Shown: positions 1-8,688 of the stretch, one piece after another
Numbering within the stretch: the first letter of the stretch is position 1
How the letters are laid out: every line of letters starts with the position of its first letter
DNA from: Phycisphaerae bacterium
GTDB lineage: Bacteria > Planctomycetota > Phycisphaerae > SM23-33
Length of the DNA: 32,188 nucleotides
NCBI GenBank assembly: GCA_016782885.1
Contig: JADHXQ010000060.1
Span: 1-32,188 of the forward strand
Direction: 5' to 3'
Program-made: the position numbers and the translations under genes
Notes under the pieces: model-generated
The model's database searches: none
What the model saw: the letters and a program-made list of their open reading frames with translations, nothing else
Told to the model about the DNA's origin: nothing

Positions 1-1
1 G

Positions 2-61
2 CCCAGAATCACCACCGAACAGATTCCGCCCTCGCCGGCCGAGAAAACGCCCGGCCTGTAG
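2..61 (+). CDS. possible C-terminal tail of an upstream gene (partial)
   Basis: This frame is open from the window edge and stops at a TAG at 59-61. It encodes about 19 Pro/Glu-rich residues with mostly G/C third positions. The minus strand is also open here (about 40 codons), so which strand is coding is undecided. No family can be assigned from so short a stretch. Confidence 0.2.
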   Translation, partial: PRITTEQIPPSPAEKTPGL

Positions 62-254
62 TGAAGACCTACGGCCTGTTTGAATGTAAACAAAGGACTT
101 ACGTCACAGATTGACCCCAAAGTGCGAAGGTTGGGCTAGAACCTTTTTTCGCGACTCTGTGGTGACAAGAGGCATGTTTTTGCCTGCAAAGCGATAAATA
201 TCGCGGGTGGATTTGCGATTGCGGGAACGTATCTTACACTGTCTTCAGAGCGTT

Positions 255-311
255 GGAGATACCCGAGGGGGCGCCGGTCAGGAGTACCGGTGTAATTGTG
301 CTCCGATCTCC
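255..311 (+). promoter_or_regulatory. folded leader upstream of the HD-GYP gene
   Basis: GGAGAT at 255-260 pairs with ATCTCC at 306-311, enclosing a second stem of CGCCGG at 272-277 with CCGGTG at 287-292 (one G-U pair). The structure lies about 90 nt before the TTG start at 398, in a 397-nt stretch with no convincing gene. It lacks the conserved core of GEMM (c-di-GMP-I) riboswitches. A regulatory role is inference from position and pairing only. Confidence 0.25.
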
Positions 312-397
312 ATGTGTGTTTCGACAGGATCATCGGCGCGTGAATTGCGCATCTGTCGATATCACGCCGAAGCGAACGATATTCCTGGAGGAAATGA

Positions 398-1249
398 TTG
401 GCCACTGTGACTAAGGAGAATGGAAGAAGCAGTATTCCCGTTGGCGGATGCTGGAATAGAGGGCACAGTTTCAGTGCAATTTTGCTGGCTGTTGCAGTCT
501 GTGCGACCATTGTCGTAAGCCATGGCTGGCAGGCAACGTCGCTGGTTATGGGTGGTGTGGTTGTGGTGGTTGTGGGCCTGATGCTCTTGAGAATTCATTG
601 GTCTCTGAACGTGTTGTCCAGCCATTCCGAGGGTTTGTCAGAGTCCGCCGCGATTGCCGAGGAGCATTACATCGACGTGCTGCTGCGAATAGTCAGGTCT
701 GTCGAGGCCCGCGACAAGTACTCCATTGGTCACAGCGAGCGGGTGGGCAAACTGGCCGGAAAAATGGCCGAGTATATGGGGTTTTCAGATCATGAGGCCC
801 GTCAATTGGGAACTGCCGGCCAACTGCACGATATCGGAATGGTGGCGATTCCCGAGCACATAATAGTCGGTAAGGCGAAAATGGGCGTGCAGGGGTTCCG
901 CACTATCAAGACTCACAGCCAGATCGGATACGATGTGCTCATGCCGCTCCAGAGCATCTCAGGCGTGCTCGATGTTGCGAGATACCACCACGAACGCATG
1001 AATGGCACGGGGTATCCCGAAGGGCTCCGCGGCGAGGAAATCCCGCTCTGCGCCCGCATAGTGGCGGTGGCGGACGCATACGATGCGATGACACACGACC
1101 GTCCCCAGCGGTTGGCGCTGTCTTCGTTTTCGGCGGTGGAGGAACTGTGTCGATGCGCGCCGGCGGGTTACGATTCCGATTGCGTCAACGCGCTGGCCGA
1201 ATGCCTGAACTTCCCCGTTCTCGAAGAAGCGCTTGCCGTTACGGCGTAA
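398..1249 (+). CDS. membrane-anchored HD-GYP domain protein, putative c-di-GMP phosphodiesterase
   Basis: This 283-residue protein is likely an inner-membrane phosphodiesterase that degrades the second messenger cyclic di-GMP. Two hydrophobic segments (about 26-41 and 48-66) precede a cytoplasmic HD-GYP domain. Visible motifs are HSERVGKLA (112-120), the metal-binding HDIG at 144-147, HHERMNGTGYP (197-207, the GYP signature) and the VADAYDAMT helix (224-232). There is no PAS, REC or GAF sensor, so the membrane part may be the input. The start is TTG: GGAGGA at 387-392 is well spaced for 398, and the nearer ATG at 394 runs to a stop after six codons. The gene stands alone, convergent with csrA. 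HD-GYP activity is well established for the family; the specific substrate is inferred. Confidence 0.9.
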   Translation: MATVTKENGRSSIPVGGCWNRGHSFSAILLAVAVCATIVVSHGWQATSLVMGGVVVVVVGLMLLRIHWSLNVLSSHSEGLSESAAIAEEHYIDVLLRIVRSVEARDKYSIGHSERVGKLAGKMAEYMGFSDHEARQLGTAGQLHDIGMVAIPEHIIVGKAKMGVQGFRTIKTHSQIGYDVLMPLQSISGVLDVARYHHERMNGTGYPEGLRGEEIPLCARIVAVADAYDAMTHDRPQRLALSSFSAVEELCRCAPAGYDSDCVNALAECLNFPVLEEALAVTA

Positions 1250-1261
1250 ATCGCGTCGAAA

Positions 1262-1425
1262 ACCAAATGGGGATTACAGGGATTAACGGATTACATGGAT
1301 TAACGGCAGCGTCTTGGAAACGACAAGTCCAGACACGCCGCCGTCACAAAATCAGAGTCGTTAATCCATGTAATCCAAAAATCCATGTAATCCCCATCTG
1401 TCGTTTGAAAGCAAGAGGGTGTTAC
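1262..1425. repeat. family I dyad repeat, copy 1
   Basis: This is an imperfect inverted repeat built from alternating GGATTACA(TG) and GGATTAACG units. The left arm is about 1269-1305 and the right arm about 1352-1397, around a GC-rich centre. It lies between the convergent HD-GYP gene and csrA. Almost the whole unit recurs in opposite orientation at 5299-5460, including the central AGCGTCTTGG and the outer GTAAC and CGACAGATGGGG segments. No ORF and no clean target duplication are visible. Confidence 0.8.
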
Positions 1426-1438
1426 TACTACAGGTGAT

Positions 1439-1687
1439 TTAGCCTTGTTTGTCACCTGTTTGATCTGTGGAGTCGTGGTGTTTCTTTGCGAGCGATCTCA
1501 CTGACCCGTTCTCACCGGTCTCGTCCGATTGTTTTATCGAGTCGTAGACTTCCTTGCGGTGTACGGGGATATGCGCAGGTGCACTTATGCCCAGGCGGAC
1601 TTTTTCGCCCCGAATATCGACGACCGTAATCTCGATATTGTCGCCAATGATTATGGTCTGATCACGCTGTCTGGACAACACCAGCAT
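1439..1687 (-). CDS. csrA: carbon storage regulator CsrA
   Basis: This 82-residue RNA-binding protein binds GGA motifs in mRNA leaders and alters translation or stability, typically of motility, biofilm and carbon-storage genes. The N-terminus [10 protein letters not shown] with L4 and R6 and the later VHRKEVY segment are the conserved RNA-contact strands. The core of about 50 residues is followed by a charged Ser/Lys/Asp-rich tail of about 30 residues, longer than the 61-residue E. coli protein. The ATG at 1687 is chosen because MLVLSR is the invariant family start and AGGAG lies about 7 nt upstream; an in-frame ATG eight codons earlier is less likely. It is divergent from mtnA, convergent with the HD-GYP gene, and has no flagellar neighbours here. 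Confidence 0.93.
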   Translation of the reverse strand: MLVLSRQRDQTIIIGDNIEITVVDIRGEKVRLGISAPAHIPVHRKEVYDSIKQSDETGENGSVRSLAKKHHDSTDQTGDKQG

Positions 1688-2070
1688 CCGTGGCTCCTTC
1701 CGTGGATTCACTCGGGCGCCGTCACTGCAGTCTGCAGGATGGTATCGTTTTCGCCACAGCCATTTACTCTCGGGCGTCGATCCGTTGTGCCGTTATCTGC
1801 TGTGACACAATGTACTATCGGATATATCGCGGCGAAAGATGAGTCTGCTTTTGGCCTGGGGCAATCGCATCTGATATTTATCGTGTCCGATCGATTTTGT
1901 CAGGCCGGTTTGCGATACATAGACTCTGTGCCTCTGAGTCTCTATGTCGAAATCCAAACCGTCCGATACCCGACAATGTTAGATGCTATTAGCCTGGCTT
2001 TGGGATCCCGTGTTTTCCCGCCGGGCGCCGGGGCTTGCGAATCGGGCGTGTTGCGAGTAATCTCAATGGT
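1688..2070. other. divergent csrA/mtnA intergenic region with hairpin
   Basis: These 383 bases contain no convincing gene. The strongest structure is a hairpin at 1917-1947: ACATAG pairs with CTATGT and ACTC with GAGT, with a CT bulge on the right arm. No U-tract follows, so it is not a standard terminator. No SAM-riboswitch core was recognised despite the methionine-salvage gene downstream. Promoters for both genes must lie here but none stands out. Confidence 0.4.
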
Positions 2071-3168
2071 ATGACAGATGATGCAAAAAACCTGAAAAAT
2101 ATTGTCGGGCCTGAAGATATCAAGCCCCCGGCGCCCGTGGCGGAATGGGTCGGCGACAGCGAGACCGGGTTTTTGCGCCTCCTGGACCAGACGCTGCTGC
2201 CCGAAGAAACCCTCTACATTGACTGCTCGGAGGCGACCGCCGTCTGGGAGTCGATACGGCGGTTGGCGGTCCGTGGGGCGCCGGCTATCGGGGTGGCGGC
2301 CGCTTACGGGATGGTCGTTTCCGCTCAGGGGATCTCCGAAGACGATTTTCTCACCGAACTTGCTACAGCGGGCCAATATTTGATATCGTCGCGACCGACG
2401 GCGGTTAATCTCGAATGGGCGGTCAATCGCCAGATGGCCCGCGCGGATAAGTCGTCCGATGCACCTCCGGCGGAAATCCGCCGGATACTGCTAGACGAAG
2501 CCGCCGCGATCCATGCCGAAGACGAGGCGATGTGCCTGTCGATCGGGCGGGCGGCGGCCCCGCTGATCTGCCAGGGCAAAGGAGTGCTGACCCACTGTAA
2601 CGCCGGTGCGCTGGCGACGGGCGGAATCGGTACAGCCACCGCCGGTATGTATGTCGCACACGCTTCGGGGCACGTTTTTACGGTCTACTGCGACGAGACC
2701 CGCCCGCTTCTCCAGGGCAGCCGCCTGACCGCCTGGGAACTGAATCTCGCCGGGATCGATGCTGTGGTGATCACCGACAACATGGCCGCCCAGGTCATGA
2801 GAGAAGGGCGCATTGACATGGTTATCACCGGCGCCGATCGGATCGCCGCCAACGGCGACGCGGCAAACAAGATCGGAACGTACGGTGTGGCGATACTTGC
2901 AAGGCATCACGATATTCCATTTTACGTGGCCGCCCCGTACAGCACGTTCGACCTCGATCTGCCCGCCGGCGATGCGATACCCATAGAGCAGCGAGGCGCC
3001 GAGGAGATCACCGAGGGATTCGGACGCCGTACCGCTCCGCGCGATATCAAAACCTACAGCCCCGCGTTCGACGTTACTCCAGCCGATCTGATCACGGCGA
3101 TAATCACCGATCGCGGCGTGATAGATCCGGTCAATACCGACAACGTTCGCAAGATTATTGTGGCCTGA
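2071..3168 (+). CDS. mtnA: S-methyl-5-thioribose-1-phosphate isomerase
   Basis: This 365-residue enzyme of the methionine salvage pathway converts 5-methylthioribose-1-phosphate to 5-methylthioribulose-1-phosphate; it belongs to the eIF2B-alpha/beta/delta-like fold. Motifs in order are LLDQTLLP near the N-terminus, RGAPAIG (68-74), THCNAGALATGG with catalytic Cys176, TRPLLQGSRLTAWEL, and GADRIAANGDAANKIGT with catalytic Asp256. A TTG at 2035 would add 12 residues; the ATG at 2071 is preferred because the extension is not family-like, but neither start has a strong ribosome binding site. No other methionine-salvage gene is adjacent, so it may act in a minimal MTA or 5'-deoxyadenosine salvage route (inference). 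Confidence 0.93.
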   Translation: MTDDAKNLKNIVGPEDIKPPAPVAEWVGDSETGFLRLLDQTLLPEETLYIDCSEATAVWESIRRLAVRGAPAIGVAAAYGMVVSAQGISEDDFLTELATAGQYLISSRPTAVNLEWAVNRQMARADKSSDAPPAEIRRILLDEAAAIHAEDEAMCLSIGRAAAPLICQGKGVLTHCNAGALATGGIGTATAGMYVAHASGHVFTVYCDETRPLLQGSRLTAWELNLAGIDAVVITDNMAAQVMREGRIDMVITGADRIAANGDAANKIGTYGVAILARHHDIPFYVAAPYSTFDLDLPAGDAIPIEQRGAEEITEGFGRRTAPRDIKTYSPAFDVTPADLITAIITDRGVIDPVNTDNVRKIIVA

Positions 3169-3248
3169 TTTTTTCCTCGCCGGTGGTTTACGGCGGGCGG
3201 CGGGCCTAAGATGGATCAAATCATTGTTTAATGCACAGGAGACCTTTA

Positions 3249-3749
3249 ATGGCAACTAACGACAATCTGCAGGCGGCATTTGCCGGTGAGAGTCAGGCGA
3301 ACCGCAAGTATCTGGCGTTTGCGAAGAAGGCGGAACAGGATGGCTTTTCCCAGGTGGCCAGACTGTTTCGTGCAGCCGCCGAAGCCGAGACCGTCCACGC
3401 GCACACGCACCTTCGCGTTCTGGCAGGCGTCCAGGAGACGACCGCCAATCTCGAAGCGGCAGTGGCCGGTGAGGCACACGAGTTCCAGAGCATGTACCCC
3501 GACTTCCTGGCCGAGGCCGAGGACGAGGGCAACCAGGCGGCGACCATGACCTTCAAGAACGCTCTGGCGGTCGAGGAGATCCATCACGGCCTATACGTGC
3601 AGGCACTCGAGTCGGTCAATGCCGGCCAGGACCTCCCAACTGCTTCGGTCTGGGTATGCCGGATCTGCGGTAACACCGTTGTCGGCGACTGCCCCGATCA
3701 GTGCAGCGTCTGCAAGGCGTCAAGAGAGAACTTCACTGAAGTGAGCTGA
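3249..3749 (+). CDS. rubrerythrin
   Basis: This 166-residue cytoplasmic non-haem iron peroxidase reduces hydrogen peroxide in anaerobes and microaerophiles. A ferritin-like four-helix domain (about 5-125) carries the diiron ligands, including the E47-x-x-H50 and E110-x-x-H113 pairs and Glu14. A C-terminal rubredoxin-like domain has Cys137/Cys140 and Cys152/Cys155. The ATG at 3249 follows CAGGAG with good spacing; an upstream in-frame ATG at 3231 would add six non-conserved residues. It lies 80 bp after mtnA and 25 bp before a rubredoxin-domain flavoprotein that could be its electron donor. Confidence 0.95.
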   Translation: MATNDNLQAAFAGESQANRKYLAFAKKAEQDGFSQVARLFRAAAEAETVHAHTHLRVLAGVQETTANLEAAVAGEAHEFQSMYPDFLAEAEDEGNQAATMTFKNALAVEEIHHGLYVQALESVNAGQDLPTASVWVCRICGNTVVGDCPDQCSVCKASRENFTEVS

Positions 3750-3774
3750 TCGCCCGATTGACAGGACCCATGCC

Positions 3775-5271
3775 ATGACTGCAAGTGATGCGGAACTGTG
3801 GCGATGTTCGGTATGCGGGTACGTTCACCACGGTCCGGCCGCCCCGGAATGCTGTCCGGTTTGCGGGTCCGGGGCAGGTGATTTTGCGCCGCATGTCGAA
3901 CAGCCCACCGCGCCGGCGGCGAGTGTTGGCAAGTGGCGGTGCCTGAACTGCAGCTACATCCACGCCGGCAGCGAACCACCCGACCTCTGCCCGGTCTGCG
4001 CCGCGGCAAAGGACCGCTTCGAGCCGATCGCCGCCCAGCCGCCCGCCGCCGGAGGGGGAGATTTCACCGGCAGGCTGGTAGTCATAGGCGCGGGCATCGC
4101 CGGAATCTCGGCCATCGAGGCATTCAGGAACACCACCTCAGGCGGGACCGCGACGCTTGTTTCCAGGGAGGGCGACCTTCCGTACTACCGCCTCAATCTC
4201 ACACGCTACCTCGCCGGAGAAATCCCCGAAACGGACCTGCCAATCCACCCCGAGGGTTGGTTTGCCGACCAGAATGTCGACCTGAAACTCGGCGCCGACG
4301 TTGCTGAAATACGCCTTGAAGAACAGTGCATTTGCTTGCGGGACAACACGATCCTGCCATACGACAAGCTGATTGTCGCCATGGGCGCCCACCCCTTCAT
4401 GCCCCCTATCCCCGGGGCTGTGCGAGAAGGCATGATCTCCGTGCGTACGGTCCGCGACGCCAAGTGGATCCTGGAGTTCCTCCAGCCGGGCATGAGGTGC
4501 GTCGTGATCGGCGGGGGGCTCCTGGGATTGGAGACCGCCGGCGCACTGGGCGCTCGAAAGGCCGATGTGACGCTGCTGGAAAATTACGAATGGCTCATGC
4601 CGCGACAGTTGAATCGGCGTGCCGGCGAGATCCTGCAGAGTCATGTCGAGCAACTCGGTGTTGCCGTCCGCAACAACGCCCGCACCCGGGAACTTCTCGG
4701 TGATGAGCGGGTGGCAGGGGTGGAACTGGAAGATGGCGAGACGATCCCCGCGGATCTGGTTATCGTGGCTACCGGTATTCGTCCCAACAGTCATCTGGCG
4801 CGGCGGGTCGGGCTGGTGGTCAACAAGGGGATCGTGGTCGACAACCAGCTCACCAGTTCGCACCCGGGCGTCTACGCCGCCGGAGATGTAGCCGAGCACC
4901 AGGGCGTGCTGTATGGTAATTGGGCGGCTTCGCAGTTCCAGGGCAGCATCGCCGGAATGAACGCCGCCGGCGGAAGTGCCCGCTTCGGCGGGATTCCCCG
5001 TTCCAATACGCTGAAGGTGCTTGGTCTGGATCTGCTCAGTATCGGGCAGTTCGAGCCAGAAGACGGCAGCTTCCAGGTTATCGAGGCTCAGCAGGGCGAA
5101 GCGTATTACAGGTTCGTCTTCCGCGATGAGCATCTTGTGGGAAGCGTGCTCGTCGGAGACACCTCCCCGGCTGGACCCGTCAAGGCCGCCATCGAAGCCA
5201 GGACGGATTTTTCCGGAATCCTGCTGGCGGGCATCTCCGCCGAGGCATTCGCCGACGAATTGTGCGGTTGA
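3775..5271 (+). CDS. FAD/NAD(P)H oxidoreductase with two N-terminal rubredoxin-like domains
   Basis: This 498-residue cytoplasmic flavoprotein has two rubredoxin-like zinc/iron ribbons (Cys11/14/27/30 and Cys56/59/72/75). A pyridine-nucleotide-disulfide-type reductase follows, with the FAD-binding GAGIAG at 105-110, a second Rossmann motif VVIGGGLLGLETAG near 243-256, and the FAD-ribose AAGD motif near 367. The reductase resembles NADH:rubredoxin reductase and NirB-type subunits. It probably moves electrons from NAD(P)H through its own ribbons to the adjacent rubrerythrin, making an NADH peroxidase system. The pairing is inferred from gene order and domains. The ribosome binding site is weak (AGGA about 9 nt before the ATG), consistent with co-transcription. 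A dyad repeat lies directly downstream. Confidence 0.9.
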   Translation: MTASDAELWRCSVCGYVHHGPAAPECCPVCGSGAGDFAPHVEQPTAPAASVGKWRCLNCSYIHAGSEPPDLCPVCAAAKDRFEPIAAQPPAAGGGDFTGRLVVIGAGIAGISAIEAFRNTTSGGTATLVSREGDLPYYRLNLTRYLAGEIPETDLPIHPEGWFADQNVDLKLGADVAEIRLEEQCICLRDNTILPYDKLIVAMGAHPFMPPIPGAVREGMISVRTVRDAKWILEFLQPGMRCVVIGGGLLGLETAGALGARKADVTLLENYEWLMPRQLNRRAGEILQSHVEQLGVAVRNNARTRELLGDERVAGVELEDGETIPADLVIVATGIRPNSHLARRVGLVVNKGIVVDNQLTSSHPGVYAAGDVAEHQGVLYGNWAASQFQGSIAGMNAAGGSARFGGIPRSNTLKVLGLDLLSIGQFEPEDGSFQVIEAQQGEAYYRFVFRDEHLVGSVLVGDTSPAGPVKAAIEARTDFSGILLAGISAEAFADELCG

Positions 5272-5298
5272 GTTGCATGTCGTGAGGTTTGCGCGATG

Positions 5299-5460
5299 GT
5301 AACGCCTTTTTGTGTTCGAACGACAGATGGGGATTACACGGATTTCCGGGATTGAGGGATTAACGACTTTGATTATGTAACGGGCGGTGAGTGTCGTTAC
5401 CAAGACGCTGTCGTTAATCCATGTAATCCATTAATCTGTGTAATCCCTATCTGTCGTTAG
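5299..5460. repeat. family I dyad repeat, copy 2 (inverted relative to copy 1)
   Basis: Reading the reverse complement of 1262-1425 against this segment aligns the outer GTAAC, the CGACAGATGGGGATTACA arm, the CGACTTTGATTATGTAACGG-like centre, the CCAAGACGCTG core and the GTTAATCCATGTAATCC arm. It lies between two convergent genes, like copy 1. Divergence is mainly in the arms, where GATTACA- and GATTAAC-type units vary. Confidence 0.8.
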
Positions 5461-5485
5461 GCTCGCTTGGATTCTATCTAATGAC

Positions 5486-6268
5486 CTACCGTCCCGCCAG
5501 GGCGCGGGATACTGCCGAGAGGATCAATTTGTCGCATCCGCCGCGCAGGTCGGCCCCTGCCTGGCCGGATGTCTTGTCGGCGAGTTTCTTTTCCTGTATG
5601 TCGGCGAATGCTGACGGGCAATCCGTCTTGTTATGCCCGCTGCCCGTTGCTGTTCCGAGTATCGCCCCGGTGCGACAGTCCACGAGGATCGCCTGCATGA
5701 CCGTTTTGTGTTCGACGGTGTTCCCCGGCGCCACCCACAGACCGACGATGCTCCAGTAGAGAACCGATGCGTTGTTGAAGTGATCGGCCTGGGTGTCGGC
5801 CTGCATGTATACCAGCAGCAGTTCGCAGTGCAATCGCGCTGCCGCCACACGCAGCGCTCGGAGCGTTAATTTGGATTCCTCGGCCCGCAGCGAGTTGTCG
5901 ATCGCCAGGTTTGAGACCGGCTGAACGCCTCGTATGTCATTGTGTTTGGAGGCGATTTTCTCCCACGCTTCGAGTTCGTCGGCATCGATTCGCTTGAGGA
6001 ACGGTTGATAGCCCGAGCAGTGGCTGTCGAGTTTTGCTATTGCCAGGGTGGTGGGGACCTTGGCCTTGACGTCCAGATCCAGCATGTTGGCGATTTCACC
6101 GTCGGTGGCGGCTTTTTCCAGGCGGCTGAGCTGTTTGCGATCTTTGACAAGCCCGGTTCGTGCGATGTTGGCGATTGGCGCGGCCAGCGTGTAATGCGCC
6201 CCGCACCCGCCCAGGGCGGTAGACATCGCGACGATCGTGGTTACTGCAAATGCTGTTGTTCGATTCAT
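5486..6268 (-). CDS. predicted lipoprotein of unknown function
   Basis: This 260-residue protein has a lipoprotein signal peptide: basic start, hydrophobic run and lipobox LGGC with the lipidated Cys at 22. The mature part has no recognised catalytic motif. It contains a moderately conserved-looking central region with alternating helices and a VLYWSIVGLWVAPGN segment, and two Cys in the C-terminal third that might pair. The ATG has AAAGGAAAA upstream. It is 41 bp downstream of the vWA lipoprotein gene and very likely co-transcribed, suggesting a shared envelope role. Confidence 0.8.
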   Translation of the reverse strand: MNRTTAFAVTTIVAMSTALGGCGAHYTLAAPIANIARTGLVKDRKQLSRLEKAATDGEIANMLDLDVKAKVPTTLAIAKLDSHCSGYQPFLKRIDADELEAWEKIASKHNDIRGVQPVSNLAIDNSLRAEESKLTLRALRVAAARLHCELLLVYMQADTQADHFNNASVLYWSIVGLWVAPGNTVEHKTVMQAILVDCRTGAILGTATGSGHNKTDCPSAFADIQEKKLADKTSGQAGADLRGGCDKLILSAVSRALAGR

Positions 6269-6309
6269 GCCGTTTTCCTTTCAAGGTTTTTGAAGTTCGA
6301 GGCGGGCGA

Positions 6310-7938
6310 TTACTTTTCGCTGCTCCTGAGCTTTCGGGCGGTCTTGACCAGTTTTACGAATTCCTTGCGGTATCCCTCGGGATCGTCGCCGATGGCTGAC
6401 TCGGCGAGTTCTGCGACCGCCGCCAGGGTGTAGCTGCCCTTGTGCTCCGACTTCCGCAGGATCATCCCGAACGATGCGACCGACGAGGCGAATCGGAAAT
6501 CTTTGGGGCTCTTGTCGATGCTTCGCCCCTCGTCGCGGACAACGGTCTCCATCAGCGTCGACTTATCGCCGTCGGGCTTCTTGTAACGCAGCTTGACGGT
6601 CATCATCTCGCTGCTGTCGGCTGCTGCGGTTGGCGTGGTGCGGTGGGAGTATTTGAGCTTGTCGACGCTTGGCGCCTCCACGCTTTGGCCGGCCGGTACT
6701 ATCTGGTAGAGCGCCGTGACGGTGTGGCCGGCGCCGATGTCCCCGGCGTCCTTCTTGTCGTCATTGAAATCTTCCTTGTTGAGGATGCGGTTTTCGTATC
6801 CGATCAGCCGGTATGCGGCCACCTCGGCGGGGTTGAACTCGACCTGGATCTTGACGTCTTTGGCGATGGTGACCAGCGTACCGCACATCTCGCGGACGAG
6901 GACTTTTCTGGCTTCGGACTCCGTGTCGATGTAGGCGTAATTGCCGTTGCCCTTGTCGGCGAGCTTCTCCATGCGGGAATCTTTATAGTTGCCCATGCCG
7001 AATCCCAACACGCTTAGAAAAACGCCGCTGGAGGCCTTCTTCTCGATCAGGCGGACCAACTCGCTGTTGTTGGTGGTCCCGATGTTGAAATCCCCGTCGG
7101 TGGCCAGGATCACCCTGTTCGTTCCGCCCTTGATGAAGTTCGAGACGGCTACGCTGTACGCCAGTTCGATTCCGGCCCCGCCGTTAGTGCTCCCGCCGGA
7201 CCGCAGCTTGTCCAGGGCTGCGATGATCTTTTCCTTCCGGTCGCACGAGGTCGAATCGAGCACCAGGCCCGATGCCCCGGCGTATACCACGATAGCCACC
7301 CGATCGCCCTCGCCAAGCTGCTCGACGAGCATCTTCATAGCCGCTTTCACCAGCGGCAGCTTGTTGGGCGCACGCATCGAACCGGACACGTCCAGCAGGA
7401 ACACCAGGTTGCTTGGCGGGCGTTTGGCCGGGTCCAACTCGCGTCCTTTCAGGGCGATTCGCACGAGGCGGTGCTTGGGCGCCCACGGGCAGGAAGCCGT
7501 GTCAGCATGCACTGCGAACGGATGGGGCGATCTGGATGTCGGCTGATCGTAGCTGTAGGTGAAGTAGTTGATCATTTCCTCGATGCGGACGGCGCCGGGC
7601 GGCGGGAGTTGGTTGTGCGCCAGGAAGCGGCGGACATTGGCGTAAGATGCCGTGTCGACGTCCGTCGAGAAAGTGGAGAGCGGATGGTCGGCGACCAGTT
7701 TGAAGGCATTGTCGATGATGCGGTCATAAGTTTCGGTGTTGTGCCGGGGTGCTGCTTCACTGGTTTCGGACGTTGGCGCCTGGGGCTGATAGGCCATTGC
7801 TCCGGGCGACGAGTGTTGCATTGCGTCTGGGGCCGCTCCGCGGTATTCCGAACCGGGGCTACCGCAGCCGAGGAAGATTACGGTTCCGGCGCCCGCCAGT
7901 ACGATCAGAAGCAGTGATACTTTTGCGATTCTCTTCAT
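6310..7938 (-). CDS. von Willebrand factor type A lipoprotein (YfbK-like)
   Basis: This 542-residue exported protein has signal and lipobox FLGC with Cys25, then a disordered Pro/Ser/Ala stretch to about residue 65. An N-terminal vWA-associated region follows ([18 protein letters not shown], 88-105). The vWA domain carries a complete MIDAS: D183-x-S185-x-S187, a Thr in GGSTNGG, and Asp in ATDGDFNIG. The C-terminal half resembles the DUF3520-type region found with these domains. MIDAS-containing vWA domains bind a divalent metal and mediate protein interactions; no enzyme activity is implied. AAAGGAACG precedes the ATG. It is the first gene of a two-gene minus-strand unit, divergent from an ECF sigma factor that might control it (inference). 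Confidence 0.92.
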   Translation of the reverse strand: MKRIAKVSLLLIVLAGAGTVIFLGCGSPGSEYRGAAPDAMQHSSPGAMAYQPQAPTSETSEAAPRHNTETYDRIIDNAFKLVADHPLSTFSTDVDTASYANVRRFLAHNQLPPPGAVRIEEMINYFTYSYDQPTSRSPHPFAVHADTASCPWAPKHRLVRIALKGRELDPAKRPPSNLVFLLDVSGSMRAPNKLPLVKAAMKMLVEQLGEGDRVAIVVYAGASGLVLDSTSCDRKEKIIAALDKLRSGGSTNGGAGIELAYSVAVSNFIKGGTNRVILATDGDFNIGTTNNSELVRLIEKKASSGVFLSVLGFGMGNYKDSRMEKLADKGNGNYAYIDTESEARKVLVREMCGTLVTIAKDVKIQVEFNPAEVAAYRLIGYENRILNKEDFNDDKKDAGDIGAGHTVTALYQIVPAGQSVEAPSVDKLKYSHRTTPTAAADSSEMMTVKLRYKKPDGDKSTLMETVVRDEGRSIDKSPKDFRFASSVASFGMILRKSEHKGSYTLAAVAELAESAIGDDPEGYRKEFVKLVKTARKLRSSEK

Positions 7939-8033
7939 TGTTACGTTCCTTTCAGAGTTCGAGGTTCACCAGCCCATATCCCTCGCGTTGAGGTTTGCGC
8001 AGAAGAAATTTGGATTGCCTGAATTCCGCGCTG

Positions 8034-8063
8034 TTGACGCGGCGTGTGGTTCTCGTTGACAAT
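8034..8063 (+). promoter_or_regulatory. promoter-like sequence near the sigma gene start
   Basis: TTGACG (8034-8039) and GACAAT (8058-8063) are separated by 18 bp. The -10-like GACAATA is the same heptamer seen before the genes at 12318 and 25413. If real, initiation would fall near 8070, which would favour the GTG at 8073 as the sigma start. Confidence 0.3.
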
Positions 8064-8627
8064 AGCTCTGGCGTGGAACAGGCAGAGCAACAACTTATAT
8101 CCCGATCCCTGGCTGGCGAGGAGTCGGCATGCAGGCAGTTGTACCAGGGGTATGCTGGTATGGTGGCGGGGTACTTTCGCCGCAGCGGTTTCGACAGGTC
8201 GCTTGCGGCAGATCTCACGCAGGAGACGTTCGTACGCGTCTTTGGTTCGCTGGGCGGCTACGACCAGGCCAGGGGCGCGTTTGGCGCGTGGTTGTCGGCG
8301 ATCGCCCGCAACGTCGCCCGCAAGTACTGGCGCCGCCGGACCGCGACTAACACTTTCGATCCCGAACTGGCCGACGCGATGTTCGCCATACCGGCAGAAG
8401 CCTCCAGCACGCCCGAACAGCGGGAAGAGATGTCCGCCGTCGCCGATTGCGTCGCGCGCCTCGACAAGCGGTTGGGCGAACTGATCCGCCTGCGGTACGT
8501 CCGCGGGATGACCACGCGCGGTATTGCGTCCGAGGCGGGCATGCCCGAATCGACCGTGCGAAGCCGCCTCGGCGAAGCGTTGGACTGCATCGCCAGATGC
8601 CTCCAGGGAAAGGGGATAGTCCAATGA
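8046..8627 (+). CDS. RNA polymerase sigma factor, ECF subfamily
   Basis: This small sigma-70 family regulator directs RNA polymerase to a limited regulon. Region 2 includes LAADLTQETFVRVF, and an aromatic/basic segment (WLSAIARNVARKYWRRR) melts the -10. Region 4 (LIRLRYVRGMTTRGIA plus ESTVRSRLGEALD) is the -35-binding helix-turn-helix. The start is uncertain: the frame is open from a TTG at 7995, with GTG candidates at 8046 and 8073, and none has a good ribosome binding site. 8046 gives 193 residues, within the family range; 8073 gives 184 and fits the promoter-like sequence. It is followed by a single-span membrane protein and a TPR lipoprotein, a typical sigma/anti-sigma arrangement. Confidence 0.9.
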   Translation: MVLVDNSSGVEQAEQQLISRSLAGEESACRQLYQGYAGMVAGYFRRSGFDRSLAADLTQETFVRVFGSLGGYDQARGAFGAWLSAIARNVARKYWRRRTATNTFDPELADAMFAIPAEASSTPEQREEMSAVADCVARLDKRLGELIRLRYVRGMTTRGIASEAGMPESTVRSRLGEALDCIARCLQGKGIVQ

Positions 8628-8688
8628 CCCCGATAGATATGTCCCATTTCTGCGCAAAACGCCGATTTTGGAATACAGGTATATAGCG

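Noticed and set aside
255..311. GEMM c-di-GMP riboswitch
   Set aside because: The stems are present but the conserved GEMM loop sequences are not. Kept only as an unassigned leader.
1262..1425. CRISPR-like regular repeats
   Set aside because: The units are short, imperfect and arranged as a dyad, with no constant repeat/unique spacer pattern. The same applies to the arrays at 10240, 11420 and 24888.
1688..2070. SAM riboswitch upstream of mtnA
   Set aside because: No SAM-I or SAM-II core sequence or four-way junction could be traced; only one bulged hairpin is present.
4138..5403. 421-codon open frame on the minus strand
   Set aside because: It lies antisense to the oxidoreductase gene, whose FAD, NAD and Cys4 motifs are intact. 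The antisense product has no family features and is a GC-rich codon shadow.
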